From Heterotrichella gracilis (Eukaryota; Sar; Xanthophyceae; Tribonematales; Xanthonemataceae), in the NCBI GenBank assembly GCA_032358255.1, contig JAULBX010004110.1:62001-126000 (forward strand): a stretch of DNA of 64,000 bases. The letters are read 5' to 3'. Position numbers and translations under genes: made by a program. Below are positions 49,162 through 60,100 of the stretch, in pieces (position 1 is the first letter of the stretch; each line of letters starts with the position of its first letter). The notes under the pieces were generated by a model. It was not told where the DNA came from and searched no databases. It saw nothing but the letters and a program-made list of their open reading frames with translations.

Positions 49162-50061
49162 ATGAAAAAAACGATTGCCATTACCATATCCTGCCTGTTT
49201 CTGCTAAGTTGCGGTGACAGTAACTCCAATAAAGAGGCCGAGTTAATGAATGAAGTTGCTGAAAACTCTAAGCCGGTTTCCATTTCAAGAGATGTGTTGG
49301 ACGAAATGATGCAAACCTTACCATCACCTATTGAAACAGCTAATTTGATCACTCAGTCAAAAAGCGGCTTTAAAAAAGACTTGTTAATTCCTTCAGGAAA
49401 CGCGTCAAATTACACAGATAAATATTCACAAGCCTTAGCCTTGGGTGGTTATGGTGTGGATCTTGGATACATCAATCTCAATAATAAAATGTTATATGTG
49501 GTTGAATACTTAGAAAGCGTAAATACCATTTCTAAAGAATTAAAGGTGAATCAGTTTCTTAATTTCTCATTAATGAACGATTTGGCAAGCAATAGAAATG
49601 ATGTGGATTCATTGATTCGCATTTCTACAGAAAATTTTAATCAAATTGATGAATATTTACGTTCAAAGGAGAGAGGCGATCTCAGTGTTTTAATTCTTAT
49701 TGGCTCGTGGGTAGAAGGTTTGCATATGTTCAATAGCATTGCAAAGGAGAATCCATCTGAAGAGATCACTAAACGAATTGGTGAACAAAAGATCATCATT
49801 AACAATATCTACGCAATTCTTGATAAGATAGATAATATTGCCTATTACAAGGAACTAAAAGTGAAGTTGGAAGGATTAAAGAAGGTGTATGCTAAGGTTA
49901 AAATTTCATATGTATATGGAGAACCGGTTTCAAAAGAAGTGAATGGCGAACTTGTGATCGAAGACGGGTCAACTTCAGTTGTAGAAATGAGTAAGGAAGA
50001 TTTAAAGGCCATTGATCACGAGATCACCGCTTTCAGAAATTCTATTTTTATCAATAACTAA
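49162..50061 (+). CDS. Lipoprotein of a Bacteroidota family of unknown function
   Basis: The 299-residue protein has a type II signal peptide with lipobox LLSCG (Cys near residue 17), so it is membrane-anchored. The rest is mainly helical, with a characteristic GGYGVDLGYINLNNKML segment near residue 95, and later LIRISTENFNQIDEYL and LILIGSWVEGLHMF. I know similar proteins in Bacteroidota but no function. It has its own CCCTTAA promoter and is followed by a small secreted protein, putting it in the same regulon as the chemotaxis genes. Confidence 0.82.
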   Translation: MKKTIAITISCLFLLSCGDSNSNKEAELMNEVAENSKPVSISRDVLDEMMQTLPSPIETANLITQSKSGFKKDLLIPSGNASNYTDKYSQALALGGYGVDLGYINLNNKMLYVVEYLESVNTISKELKVNQFLNFSLMNDLASNRNDVDSLIRISTENFNQIDEYLRSKERGDLSVLILIGSWVEGLHMFNSIAKENPSEEITKRIGEQKIIINNIYAILDKIDNIAYYKELKVKLEGLKKVYAKVKISYVYGEPVSKEVNGELVIEDGSTSVVEMSKEDLKAIDHEITAFRNSIFINN

Positions 50062-50102
50062 GTATTCTCATCATAAGATTTCCATTGTTAATTAGTTATA
50101 CT

Positions 50103-50582
50103 ATGAAAATGAGTTTTAAAAAACATATAAAATCTTTCCTTTTTTTAGGAATTGTTTTTTCTTCCCTTTTATTGTTAAGTTTTAAAAAGGGCGATTGCAC
50201 TACTTCCGAAATGTCTGCCATGGCAGTGGACCAATTGAATAAATTTACCTTGATGCAGGAGTTTCCTTTTTTTATAAAAAAGAAGAAAAAAAGCGAAGAA
50301 ATTGAGTATAAGAAGCAAATGATCACATTAAATCGAGGCGTTCGCTATAAATTTTATGCGATCAAAAATAAGGAATTGGAAGGACTGCCAATAGTTACAA
50401 TTTACAATAATGAGAAGCAGGAATTTATGCTAGGCTCAACGTACAATCCAACTTTTAAAAAGTTTTATAATCAATTGGAATTTGAATGTAAAACAAGTGG
50501 CAATTACTGCTTATCAATGAGTTTTCTGGATGGCGAAGAAGGCTGCGCTTTGGGAATCTTTGCCTCATTAGTGAAAGACTAA
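50103..50582 (+). CDS. Small secreted protein, paralogue of the 62231 product
   Basis: A TTG start at 50085 is possible; the ATG at 50103 begins the signal peptide (KHIKSFLFLGIVFSSLLLLS) and is preferred. The mature protein of about 135 residues aligns along its length with the 62231 product: F then FP, K...EY, a LxRGxxY block (TLNRGVRYKFY against VLSRGMNYRVV), KKFYNQLEFEC against KKFYGTLNYVC, and D.E..C.L.I near the end. The two conserved Cys may form a disulfide. Members sit on both sides of the SprB-like/SprF pair. No known domain. Confidence 0.72.
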   Translation: MKMSFKKHIKSFLFLGIVFSSLLLLSFKKGDCTTSEMSAMAVDQLNKFTLMQEFPFFIKKKKKSEEIEYKKQMITLNRGVRYKFYAIKNKELEGLPIVTIYNNEKQEFMLGSTYNPTFKKFYNQLEFECKTSGNYCLSMSFLDGEEGCALGIFASLVKD

Positions 50583-50870
50583 TTCCTGTCTAAAAAATAG
50601 AGGTAGACCATTTTTAATAATTAGTAGGTCTTTCGTTTTGTCTTCAAAAAAGACATGGACCCATCCTTAACGATTGATAGAGTATCCCTGATAATTGTAT
50701 TTAAAAGAAAAGAAGTCGCTAAGCAGATCTGTTTGAGAATAAACACCACGATCAAATATGCCGGTATAATCCTAGCTTGGCGCCATTGAGATCTGGTTAA
50801 CTTTAATGGCATCTTCTTTTCTTATCCTATTCCCCTTTGCTGCATTAAATGAATCATCTAAAAAGACTAA
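50568..50870 (-). pseudogene. Possible decayed gene of unknown family
   Basis: One minus-strand frame reads like protein over about 100 codons (segments FLDDSFNAAKGNRIRKED, DYTGIFDRGVYSQTDLL, SDFFSFKYNYQGYSINR, GWVHVFFEDKTKDLLIIKNG) but is broken by two in-frame stops. It ends just inside the 3' end of the preceding convergent gene. The overlapping 63-codon open frame in another phase looks like chance. I do not recognise the family. The protein-like composition could still be fortuitous. Confidence 0.38.
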
Positions 50871-50885
50871 GGGTTTTATTTAGAA
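50850..50885 (-). promoter_or_regulatory. Orphan CCCTTAG motif without a matching -7 element
   Basis: On the minus strand TAAATAAAA leads into CCCTTAG (first base 50873), five bases, TTAG, an excellent match to the cheA promoter. At the expected place (50823) there is only AAGAAAAG. It points into the decayed frame and may be a relict promoter, or act at a distance on the adhesin gene 280 bp to its right. Confidence 0.5.
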
Positions 50886-51149
50886 TTTCCTAATGCTTAA
50901 CACTAGAATTTTAGGTTTAAGATTTAAGCGTTTTTTTATCCCTTTATAAATTATTTCCTTAAGATTTTTCGGCAGCCGTGCACCTAAATTTGTATCATGA
51001 AATTCATTGAAACGTTTGGTAATAAAGCATGAGAAGGCCGTTCAGAAAGGGGGCAAAGTCCAATTTCTGACTACAAGGTTTCATTAAAATATCAAGCGAA
51101 TACGCAAACGAATTCACTACAGGAAGAAAAAAAAGAATAAGAGCACGAA
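50871..51149 (+). promoter_or_regulatory. Upstream region and probable promoter of the SprB-like gene
   Basis: TAAATTTG at 50985-50992 matches the -7 consensus; a TCCTTAA lies 29 bp upstream (50956). Transcription from about 50996 would give a leader of roughly 150 bases containing an 11-codon frame (ATG at 50997, essentially at the 5' end) before the adhesin ATG. No exact 50-bp CCCTTAG pair exists here. Confidence 0.5.
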
Positions 51150-54100
51150 ATGGGCATAAAAAGAATAATAGGTTTTTTTACATTGATGGTATTGCCATTG
51201 CTTTCTTTTTCGACCCATATTGTAGGCGGAGTTTTAAACTACTCTTATAATGGAGGTAATATATATACCATCACATTAAAACTTTACAGAGATTGTGGTT
51301 CATCAGCAGCTTCTCTTCCGGGTAGTGTAACAATTAAAGTAAAAGGGAATAATGGGGCTAATTTTTCACCAAGCAAAGATTTGACAATAAACCTGGGAAC
51401 TGTTACGACTTTAACCGCCACTCTTGCCCCTTGCGCTCAGGCCCCAAGTCCAATGCCTTGTGTTCAGGAAGGAGTTTATACAAAAACAATTTCACTTCCG
51501 GCAAATACAGGTGGCTACCATTTATATTATCAGGTATCAGCACGAAATTTATCTCTTACTAACATTAATGGTTCTTGCAATTGCATAGGTGAGAGTTTCT
51601 ATGCTTATATCCCGGATAATACCAATAGTAGTAATTCAAACAGTAATGCTGTGTTTAATTTATTCCCGCCATTATTTGTGTGTGCTAATCAACCCTTTTC
51701 ATTTAATCATTCTGCCACTGATGCAAATGGAGATTCTTTGGTGTATTCGTTGTATACTCCATATGAAGATAATACCGCGCCAACTTATTCCAATAATGTG
51801 GCCACTTTTCCTACAGTTACCTATTTGTCGGGTTATTCAACAAACAATCCGCTTGGCGCTTCACCCTTCAGCTTAAACCCAACTACAGGGGTGTTAACAG
51901 CAACTCCAGCTACTATAGGACAGTTTGTAGTAGGCGTAAAAGTAAAGGAGTACAGGAATGGTGTGTTTATTTCACAAACCCTCCGCGATTTTCAATTTAA
52001 TGTATTAAACTGCCCTGCGCCTCCGCCAACTTTAGCGGTTTCTAATATGACAATTAACAATGGTTGTGTAGTGACAGTTACTGCTTCCGGAATTACAAAA
52101 GCCTCGTCAACCTGGCAATCAATTTATCCAGGAGCGCCGGGAGCTTACAATAATTATTTATCATGCACCTCCAATTGTTTGAATCCAACCATTACTGCCA
52201 TTGGTACTCCGCCGACATATGCCGATTTTGTGGTGTGTGGAATTGCAACAAACTGTTTGGCAAATAATATTTGTGATACTTTCAGAGTTTACTTTAATCC
52301 CCCCTTAAGTGTCTCCATTACTCCTGGAAATCCTGCTCTTTGTAATGGACAAACATCTACCACATTATCCGCTATTGGATCCGGAGGCACACCTCCTTAT
52401 ACTTATTTATGGAATAATGTAAACCCAACTCAAACCATCAGTGTGGGAGTTGGAACCTATAATATTAAATTAACAGACGGCTCGGGCTGTCCACCGGCGT
52501 ATAGTTCAGCGGTTGTGAGTTCCTATTCAGTTCCTGTGGCGGTGAATGCCGGAGTTGATAGAACCTTATGTATCACAAGTCCAATGGCAACGTTAAATTC
52601 TACCATCACTGGAGCAAGCGGTGGAATTTGGTCAGGAGGAACAGGTACCTTTAGCCCAAATAATACCACAAGTTCAAATTTATTTTATACGCCTTCAGCA
52701 TCTGAGTTAGCGGCAGGTTCAGTCACACTTGTTTTAACAACAACAAACAGTGGTGCTTGTCCTTCTGCCACAGATGCCATCGTTTTATATTACTCCGGAT
52801 TCACGGGCACGGTGAACGCAACATCTACCGCAGTGAGTTGTTATGCCGGATCAAATGGTTCAGCAAGTATTTCGATAAGCGGTGGAATAGGGCCTTACTC
52901 CTTTTTATGGAATACAGTTCCTTCTCAAAGTTTATCCATAGCGAATAATCTTTCCATGGGAGTATATTCGCTTACTATTACAGATGGAATTGCCTGTACA
53001 TCACAACAAACGGTTGCCATTTCTCAACCTTCTCCAATTGCAGTCAATTCAACCATTACCAATGTTTCTTGTTTTGGCGCATCAAATGCCTCAATAACTT
53101 TAAATGCCATAGGAGGTTCTTCACCTTATACTTTTTCTTGGTCGCCCGGCAGTTTAACAAGTGCTTCCATTGGAGGAATCAGTGCAGGAACATACACTGC
53201 AAAGGTGATCGATTCTAAATCCTGCAGCTTAGTTTCAACATTCTCCATAACTCAACCAACTTCTCTAACAATCGCATTTACCGCTACAAACATTTCGTGT
53301 TACAATGGTGCTAATGGCAGTATAAATTCAGCAATCAGCGGTGGCACGGGAGCCTATACCTATAGTTGGACACCCGGTGGCGCAAGCTCGCCTAATATAA
53401 GCGGATTACAAGCAGGTACCTATTCCTTGACCGTAAAAGATAATCTTAATTGCAGTCTGACTAAAACACTCGCACTTACACAACCTGCTATGTTAGTGCT
53501 TACCGCTTCCGTCACGAATGAAACATGCAACAATTTGAATAACGGTGCCATATCAATCCTAGCATCAGGTGGCACACCGACCTATTCCTTTTTGTGTGAG
53601 CCCGGTTCTTTCACACTGAATACAATTAATAATTTAGCAAGTGGTTCTTATTCTTTGACCCTGAGTGATTCGAAAGGCTGTTACACAAATAGCATCGTTA
53701 GTATTTCAGAGCCGGCAACTTTAACGGTTAACCTGGTAAATCAAACCAATGTTAGTTGTTTTGGAGGAAGTAATGGTAGTGTCACAGCAAACGTTTCCGG
53801 AGGAACCGCTCCTTATTCTTACGCCTGGTCGCCCGGCTCCGGAAATACCAACACCATATCAAACTTACCAATCGGAACTTATTCTCTTTTTGTTTCCGAT
53901 TCAAAATCATGCAGTCTAAGCACTTCATTAACCATTACTCAACCATCTTCCCTTACGGTTAATTTTAGTCAATCAAATGTAACCTGTTATGGAGGAACGG
54001 ATGGAATGGCTTCAGTTTCCGTTAACGGCGGCACTTCTCCATATAGCTATTTTTGGACACCTACAGGAATGTCAACGCCTTCAATTGGCGGTTTAGCCGT

Positions 54101-57100
54101 TGGAAATATTTCCGTCCTGATCACCGATGCAAAGGCTTGTTCAGTTTCAGTATCAAGTTCGGTAACCCAACCTAATCCAATTTCAATCGCATTTACAAAT
54201 ACAAATGTTTCTTGTTATAATGGCACTAATGGTGCCCTTGCTGCAAATGTTAGTGGAGGAAATGCATCATATACTTATACATGGAGTCCGGGTGCAAATA
54301 ATTCAAGCTCCATCACAGGTTTAACTGCCGGAACATACACGCTTAATATCTTCGATGCATCCAATTGCAGTTTTACTAAAACAGTAAGTGTTACTCAACC
54401 TTTACCTATGAATGTAACAACCAGCGTTACAAACGAAAGCTGCGATTACTTAAACAATGGTCTTGTGGAGGCCTTTGTTTCTGGTGGAGTAGGGACGTAT
54501 TCCTATTTATGGTCACCAACTTCCTCTACAATAAACTCAATTACAAATGTTTCAAGTGGTGAATACACGGTTTTAGTAACGGATGCGAATGGATGTACCG
54601 TTAGTTCGACAGCAAGCATAACAGAGCCAAGTTCCTTATCAGTTTTTGTTCTTAATTTTATTCAACCGACTTGCTTTGGAGGTAACAATGGATCGGCTTC
54701 TGCTCTTGGAACTGGAGGTACAGCTAATTATTCCTATACCTGGAGTCCGGGAGCAGTGACCAATGCAGCTATAAGTAATTTAAGTCAGGGGGTTTATACT
54801 TTATTTGTTTCTGATGCTAATGCTTGTGTTTCACAAACACTCTTTACGGTGACACAACCGTCATCAATTACTATTACCGCTGCAATCAATTCAGTGACTT
54901 GTTATGGAGGTAACGATGGTTCCATACTAAGCTCACCAATTGGAGGAACCGCTCCATACACTTATTTCTGGTTACCGAGTGGCGCAAATACTTCGTCAAT
55001 AACAAATTTATCTAGCGTTGCATATTCTGTAAATGTTTCGGATGCCAATGGCTGTTTGAGCACTGCTAACTTTTCTGTTTCACAATCGTCAAGTATTTCA
55101 ATTGCCTTAAGTGCAAGTCAAGTAAGCTGTTTCGGCGGATCGGATGGAAGTATCCAATCTACCATTAATGGTGGAAATGCTCCCTATTCTTTTGTTTGGA
55201 GTTATGGTGGAGCAACGACTCAAAATTTAAATGCTATTCCTGCCGGAAATTATACCCTTTTTGTTACCGATAATTTTGGATGTACTACCAGTAAAACCAT
55301 TGCCATATCACAAGCACCTTCATTAGCGATTACCTATACAGCAATCAATGAAACTTGTGACTATCTTAATAATGGCAGCATTACTTCATTAGCGTCTGGA
55401 GGCTCTGGAGGGTATTCTTACCTCTGGCAACCTGGCGCAATTAATTCGAGCAGCATTCAAAATTTAGCAAGCGGCTCTTATACAATTTTAGTAACAGATC
55501 TAAACGGCTGTTCAATAAATTCAGTAGTTACTATTACTCAACCAAATCCACTTGTTCTCACTTTTACCAATACCATCCATGTTTCTTGCTATGGTTTAAT
55601 GGATGGCTCTTCAAGCGCTTTAGGTTCTGGTGGTACGCCTAATTATTCATATACCTGGGCACCTGGTGGATCAAACAGCAATGTGAATAATAATTTATCT
55701 TCAGGATTATATACCGTTTCACTTTCTGATGCCAATGCTTGCCTAACGCAAAACACATTGAGTATTTCAGAACCTGGTAGTCTACTTTTGATTCCTTCAA
55801 TTTCCAATGTTCAATGTAATGGCGGATCAAATGGTGCCATATCTATTTCAATGTCAGGAGGCACGGCACCATTTACACATAGCCTTATGCCAGGAAATAT
55901 TAGCGGTGTGAATTTTACAAATTTACAACCAGGCTCTTATTCCATCATCACACAAGATGCAAATGCCTGTATAAATACATCAACAGTGGCCATTACACAA
56001 CCCATAAATATTTCTACTTCAACAAGTTTTACCGATGCCACTTGTAATACGCAAAATGGTGTCGCTTCTATTTCAGTGACGAGTGGTGGAGTGCCACCTT
56101 ATTCAATTAATTGGTTACCGTCAGGAGGAACAAATTCCTTGAGTTCTAATTTATATGCGGGAAGTTACACAGTAGCAATAACAGATGGCATGGGTTGTGT
56201 TTCAACAAAAATCATCAACATAAATAATATTAATGCTCCTATTGTAAGTATCAGTTCTGCCACAAATGTGACTTGTCCGGGTGGATCAAATGGCGCTATT
56301 AGTGCAACTTATACTGGTGGTACCGGAGCTTGCACTTATTCATGGTTTCCTAACGGTGGAACTAATCTCACCGCAACCAATCTCACTGCGGGAGTTTATG
56401 TGATTCAGATAACGGATAACGCTGGCTGTATAGGATACGCAACTAGTTCAATGATCACTCAACCTAATCCAATTTCAATTAGTATTTCTGCTACCAATGT
56501 TTCATGTTATGGCGGGAATAATGGTCAAGCCAGCGCCCTTATTTCAGGAGGTACTTCTCCTTATTCTTATTCTTGGTCACCGGGTGGAATGAATTCTTCC
56601 AGCGTTTCAGGATTAACTGCAGGTATATACACCTTAGATGTGCAAGATGCAAATGCTTGCCCTCAATCTTATTCCTTTACACTGTCAGAACCATTGGCAC
56701 CATTAAGTGTAGCCGTTTCTTTGTATTCTGTTTCGTGTTTTGCCGGTACAAATGGTTCCTTATCCTCTTCTGCTGCCGGTGGAACTTCTCCCTACAATTA
56801 TGTTGTGTTGCCGGGTAACTTGAGCGGACAAACCATTTCTAATTTATCCGCAGGAACCTACACCATTGTGGCAAATGATGTTAAGGCATGCAGTACTTCT
56901 AGCATTGTTAACATTCTCGAACCTTCCTTAATTACTCTCTCAACAGGTGCTATAAATTCAAATTGTGGTTTAGCAAATGGGCAAGTTTCCGTTTCTGCAA
57001 GTGGTGGTAACGGTGCTTTTTCTTATACCTGGATGCCAGGCACAATTACAACAAGTGCGGCAAGTAATGTAATTGCCGGTAATTACAGTGTAGCCGTTAG

Positions 57101-60100
57101 CGACGCGAATAATTGTATGGCCTTTGCAACGCAAAACTTGTTAGACAATCCGGAACCAATTATTTCTGTTTCATCTGTCACAAATGTTTCTTGTTATGGC
57201 GGATCGAATGGTGCAGCCTTTGTTAATGTTGGCGGCGGAACCGGACCATTCACCTATTCATGGATGCCGACAGGTGGATCATTGAATACAGGCACTGGCT
57301 TAAGTTCAGGCACTTATTCAGTTTTAGTGACTTCGGCAAATGCCTGCACAGTGTTAGCAATAAGTCCATTTATTTCAGAACCTTCTCCTTCGTTCATCAC
57401 CTTAAATGTGCTTCCGGCAACCTGTTATGGGGCAAGCAACGGCTCAGCATTTGCTAATGTGTATGGTGGTACTCCAACTTTTTCTTTTACCTGGCAAAGC
57501 AGTGCTTCCATCACCAACAGCGTTTCCAACTTAAGTGCCGGAATATATACCGTTCAAACCATTGACGCGAATAGTTGTGTTACGACTCAATCATTTGCCA
57601 TTTCTCAACCTACTGCTCCAATCACCTTAACACTTTCAAGTGTGGCCGTAAAATGTTTTGGCAGTTCTGATGGATCGGCCGCAGCTCAGGTGAATGGCGG
57701 TACAGCACCGTATAATTTTACCTGGATGCCGGGAAACATAAACGGTCAAAGTATTTCAAATGTAGCAGCGGGTGTTTATTCTCTGTCGGTTTCAGATGTT
57801 AATCTTTGCTCCGCAACTGCTACCGTCCTGGTCTCTGAGCCTTCACCCATTACTTTATCTGTAAGTGCAATAAATTCAAATTGCAGTTTAGCCAATGGTC
57901 AATTATCTGTTTTAGCTAATGGCGGGACGAATTCATATAGCTATGCCTGGACACCAAACGGCGGTAACACAGTTACGGCATCAAATCTTTTAGCGGGTAA
58001 CTATAGTGTTACAGTTCTCGATGCCAATAATTGTATTGCACAAACTTCAGTGACACTCAATGACAATCCTGCTCCGCTTATCTCCATTTCAAGTACTACA
58101 AATGTAAGTTGCTTTGGAGGGAATAACGGTGCAGCCACGGCTTCTGTTGCCGGTGGAACAGGTCCCTTCACCTTTTCATGGCTGCCTTCTGGAGGAACCA
58201 ACGCAAGTGCTTCAGGACTCTTGAGCGGTAACTATTCTGTGATGGTCATTTCTGCCAATGGATGTACAAGCACTTCATCGAGTACTTTCATTACTGAGCC
58301 TTACATGATTTCTTCAAACATTATCACAACTTCTGTTTCTTGTTATAATGGTTCAAATGGTACAGCTATGATTTTGCTCGGCGGCGGAACACCTTCTTAT
58401 TCATTAACAATGCCTTCTGGTGTTTCTAGTGCTTCGCTGCTAAGCGGATTAACTTCAGGAAACTATTCATTCAGTGTAAGCGATGCAAATTTGTGTGTTC
58501 AAAATTTCTCCTTCACTATTGCTCAACCCAATGCACCTCTTTCCATTTCAATTGATTCTATTATTCAGGTAAGTTGTTATGGTTTCAGTAACGGATCCGC
58601 CTCAGTGACCGTGAACGGTGGAACCCCTGCCTACAATTTTAACTGGACTCCTGCCGGAGGAAATTCAAACACCCTTAACAATCAGCCCGCAGGCTCTTAT
58701 TCTTTATATATAACTGACGCCAATGGGTGCAATTCATTTACGAATGTCTCTATTTCACAACCTTCACAAGTGCTTTCTGCCGTAAGTTCAGTGACAAATG
58801 TATCCTGTTATGGCGGCAGCAATGGCATGGCAACGGTATTACCTTCTGGGGGAACCGCTTCGTATTCTTTTTTATGGCCAAGTTTAAATAGCACCTTATC
58901 AAGTGTTTCCGGATTAAGCTATGGCACTTATACAGTAAATGTCACAGACACTAAGAATTGTCAAACTTCATTAACCATAAATATAAATCAGCCGACATTA
59001 GTGACAGGAACTTTAATTCCCTCAAATGCTGCTTGTGGTTTAGCCAATGGCTCCGTGTCTTCACAAATTAACGGCGGCACCGGTCCATATACTTATTTAT
59101 GGCAACCGGGAACTTTTACCAGTGCTACAATTAATGGCCTAATGCCAAATACTTATACTTTAGTTGCAACAGATGCTTTAAATTGCACAGCCGTTTTATC
59201 CACTTCGTTTACAAACATACCTGGACCACAGTTATCTATCCCACAAGTGAAACAAGTTTCTTGTTTTGGTGGAAATAACGGTTCCGCATCTTTAACAATA
59301 AATCAAGGGACTGCTCCATTTTCCATTTCTTGGTTTCCTATGGGTGGCAGTTCAATAGTTGGAACCAACCTGCCGGCAGGAACTTACACTGCATCAATTA
59401 CGGATGCCTTAGGTTGTGTGGCTTCAGAAACAGTGGGTATCACAGAACCACAAAGTTTAAACGTTTCAATTGTGAACATTAAAAAAGTTTCTTGTTTTAA
59501 CGGTAACAATGGATCAATTTCTGTTTTGGCAAATGGAGGTACACCATCTTATAACTACTCGTGGACGCCATCTAAAAATGGCAATGTCATTAATAATTTA
59601 AGTGCAGGAACTTATACATTAACTATTAAGGACCTAAACAATTGTACTCTTGCCATTTCTGCCATCGTTCCTCAGAATGCTCAATTGTCAACAACTCTGG
59701 AAGGAGTGAGTCAGCCACTTTGTTACAAGGGTACTGGTAATGCAAGTATTACGGTTATTGGTGGAGAAGCACCATACACTTATACCTGGTCAAGTATACC
59801 ATCACAGTTTGGTAAAGATTTGATGAATGTGGTAAGTGGAGTTTACACCGTGAATGTGGAAGATGTAAATCAGTGTTTAAGTAAGACAACTGTCACACTT
59901 ACTCAACCTACTCAGGTGATCACAAGCGTTACTAAACAAGATACACTTTGTTTTGGGAAGTCCTCTATTTTAAATGCAAGCGCTTCAGGTGGCAATGGTA
60001 ACTATTATTATACCTGGATGCCTGGAGCCATTACAAATGCCGGAACACTATCTATAAACCCAACAAGTAATATTGTTTACACTGTTTTAGCTTTTGATAA

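Noticed and set aside
50621-50812. 63-codon minus-strand frame starting near the orphan motif
   Set aside because: The protein-like signal is in another phase of the same strand; this frame has no recognisable features.
52815-59930. Repetitive stretch that could be a satellite or CRISPR-like array
   Set aside because: The repeats are in frame, 70-80 codons long, diverged at DNA level and belong to the known SprB protein repeat.
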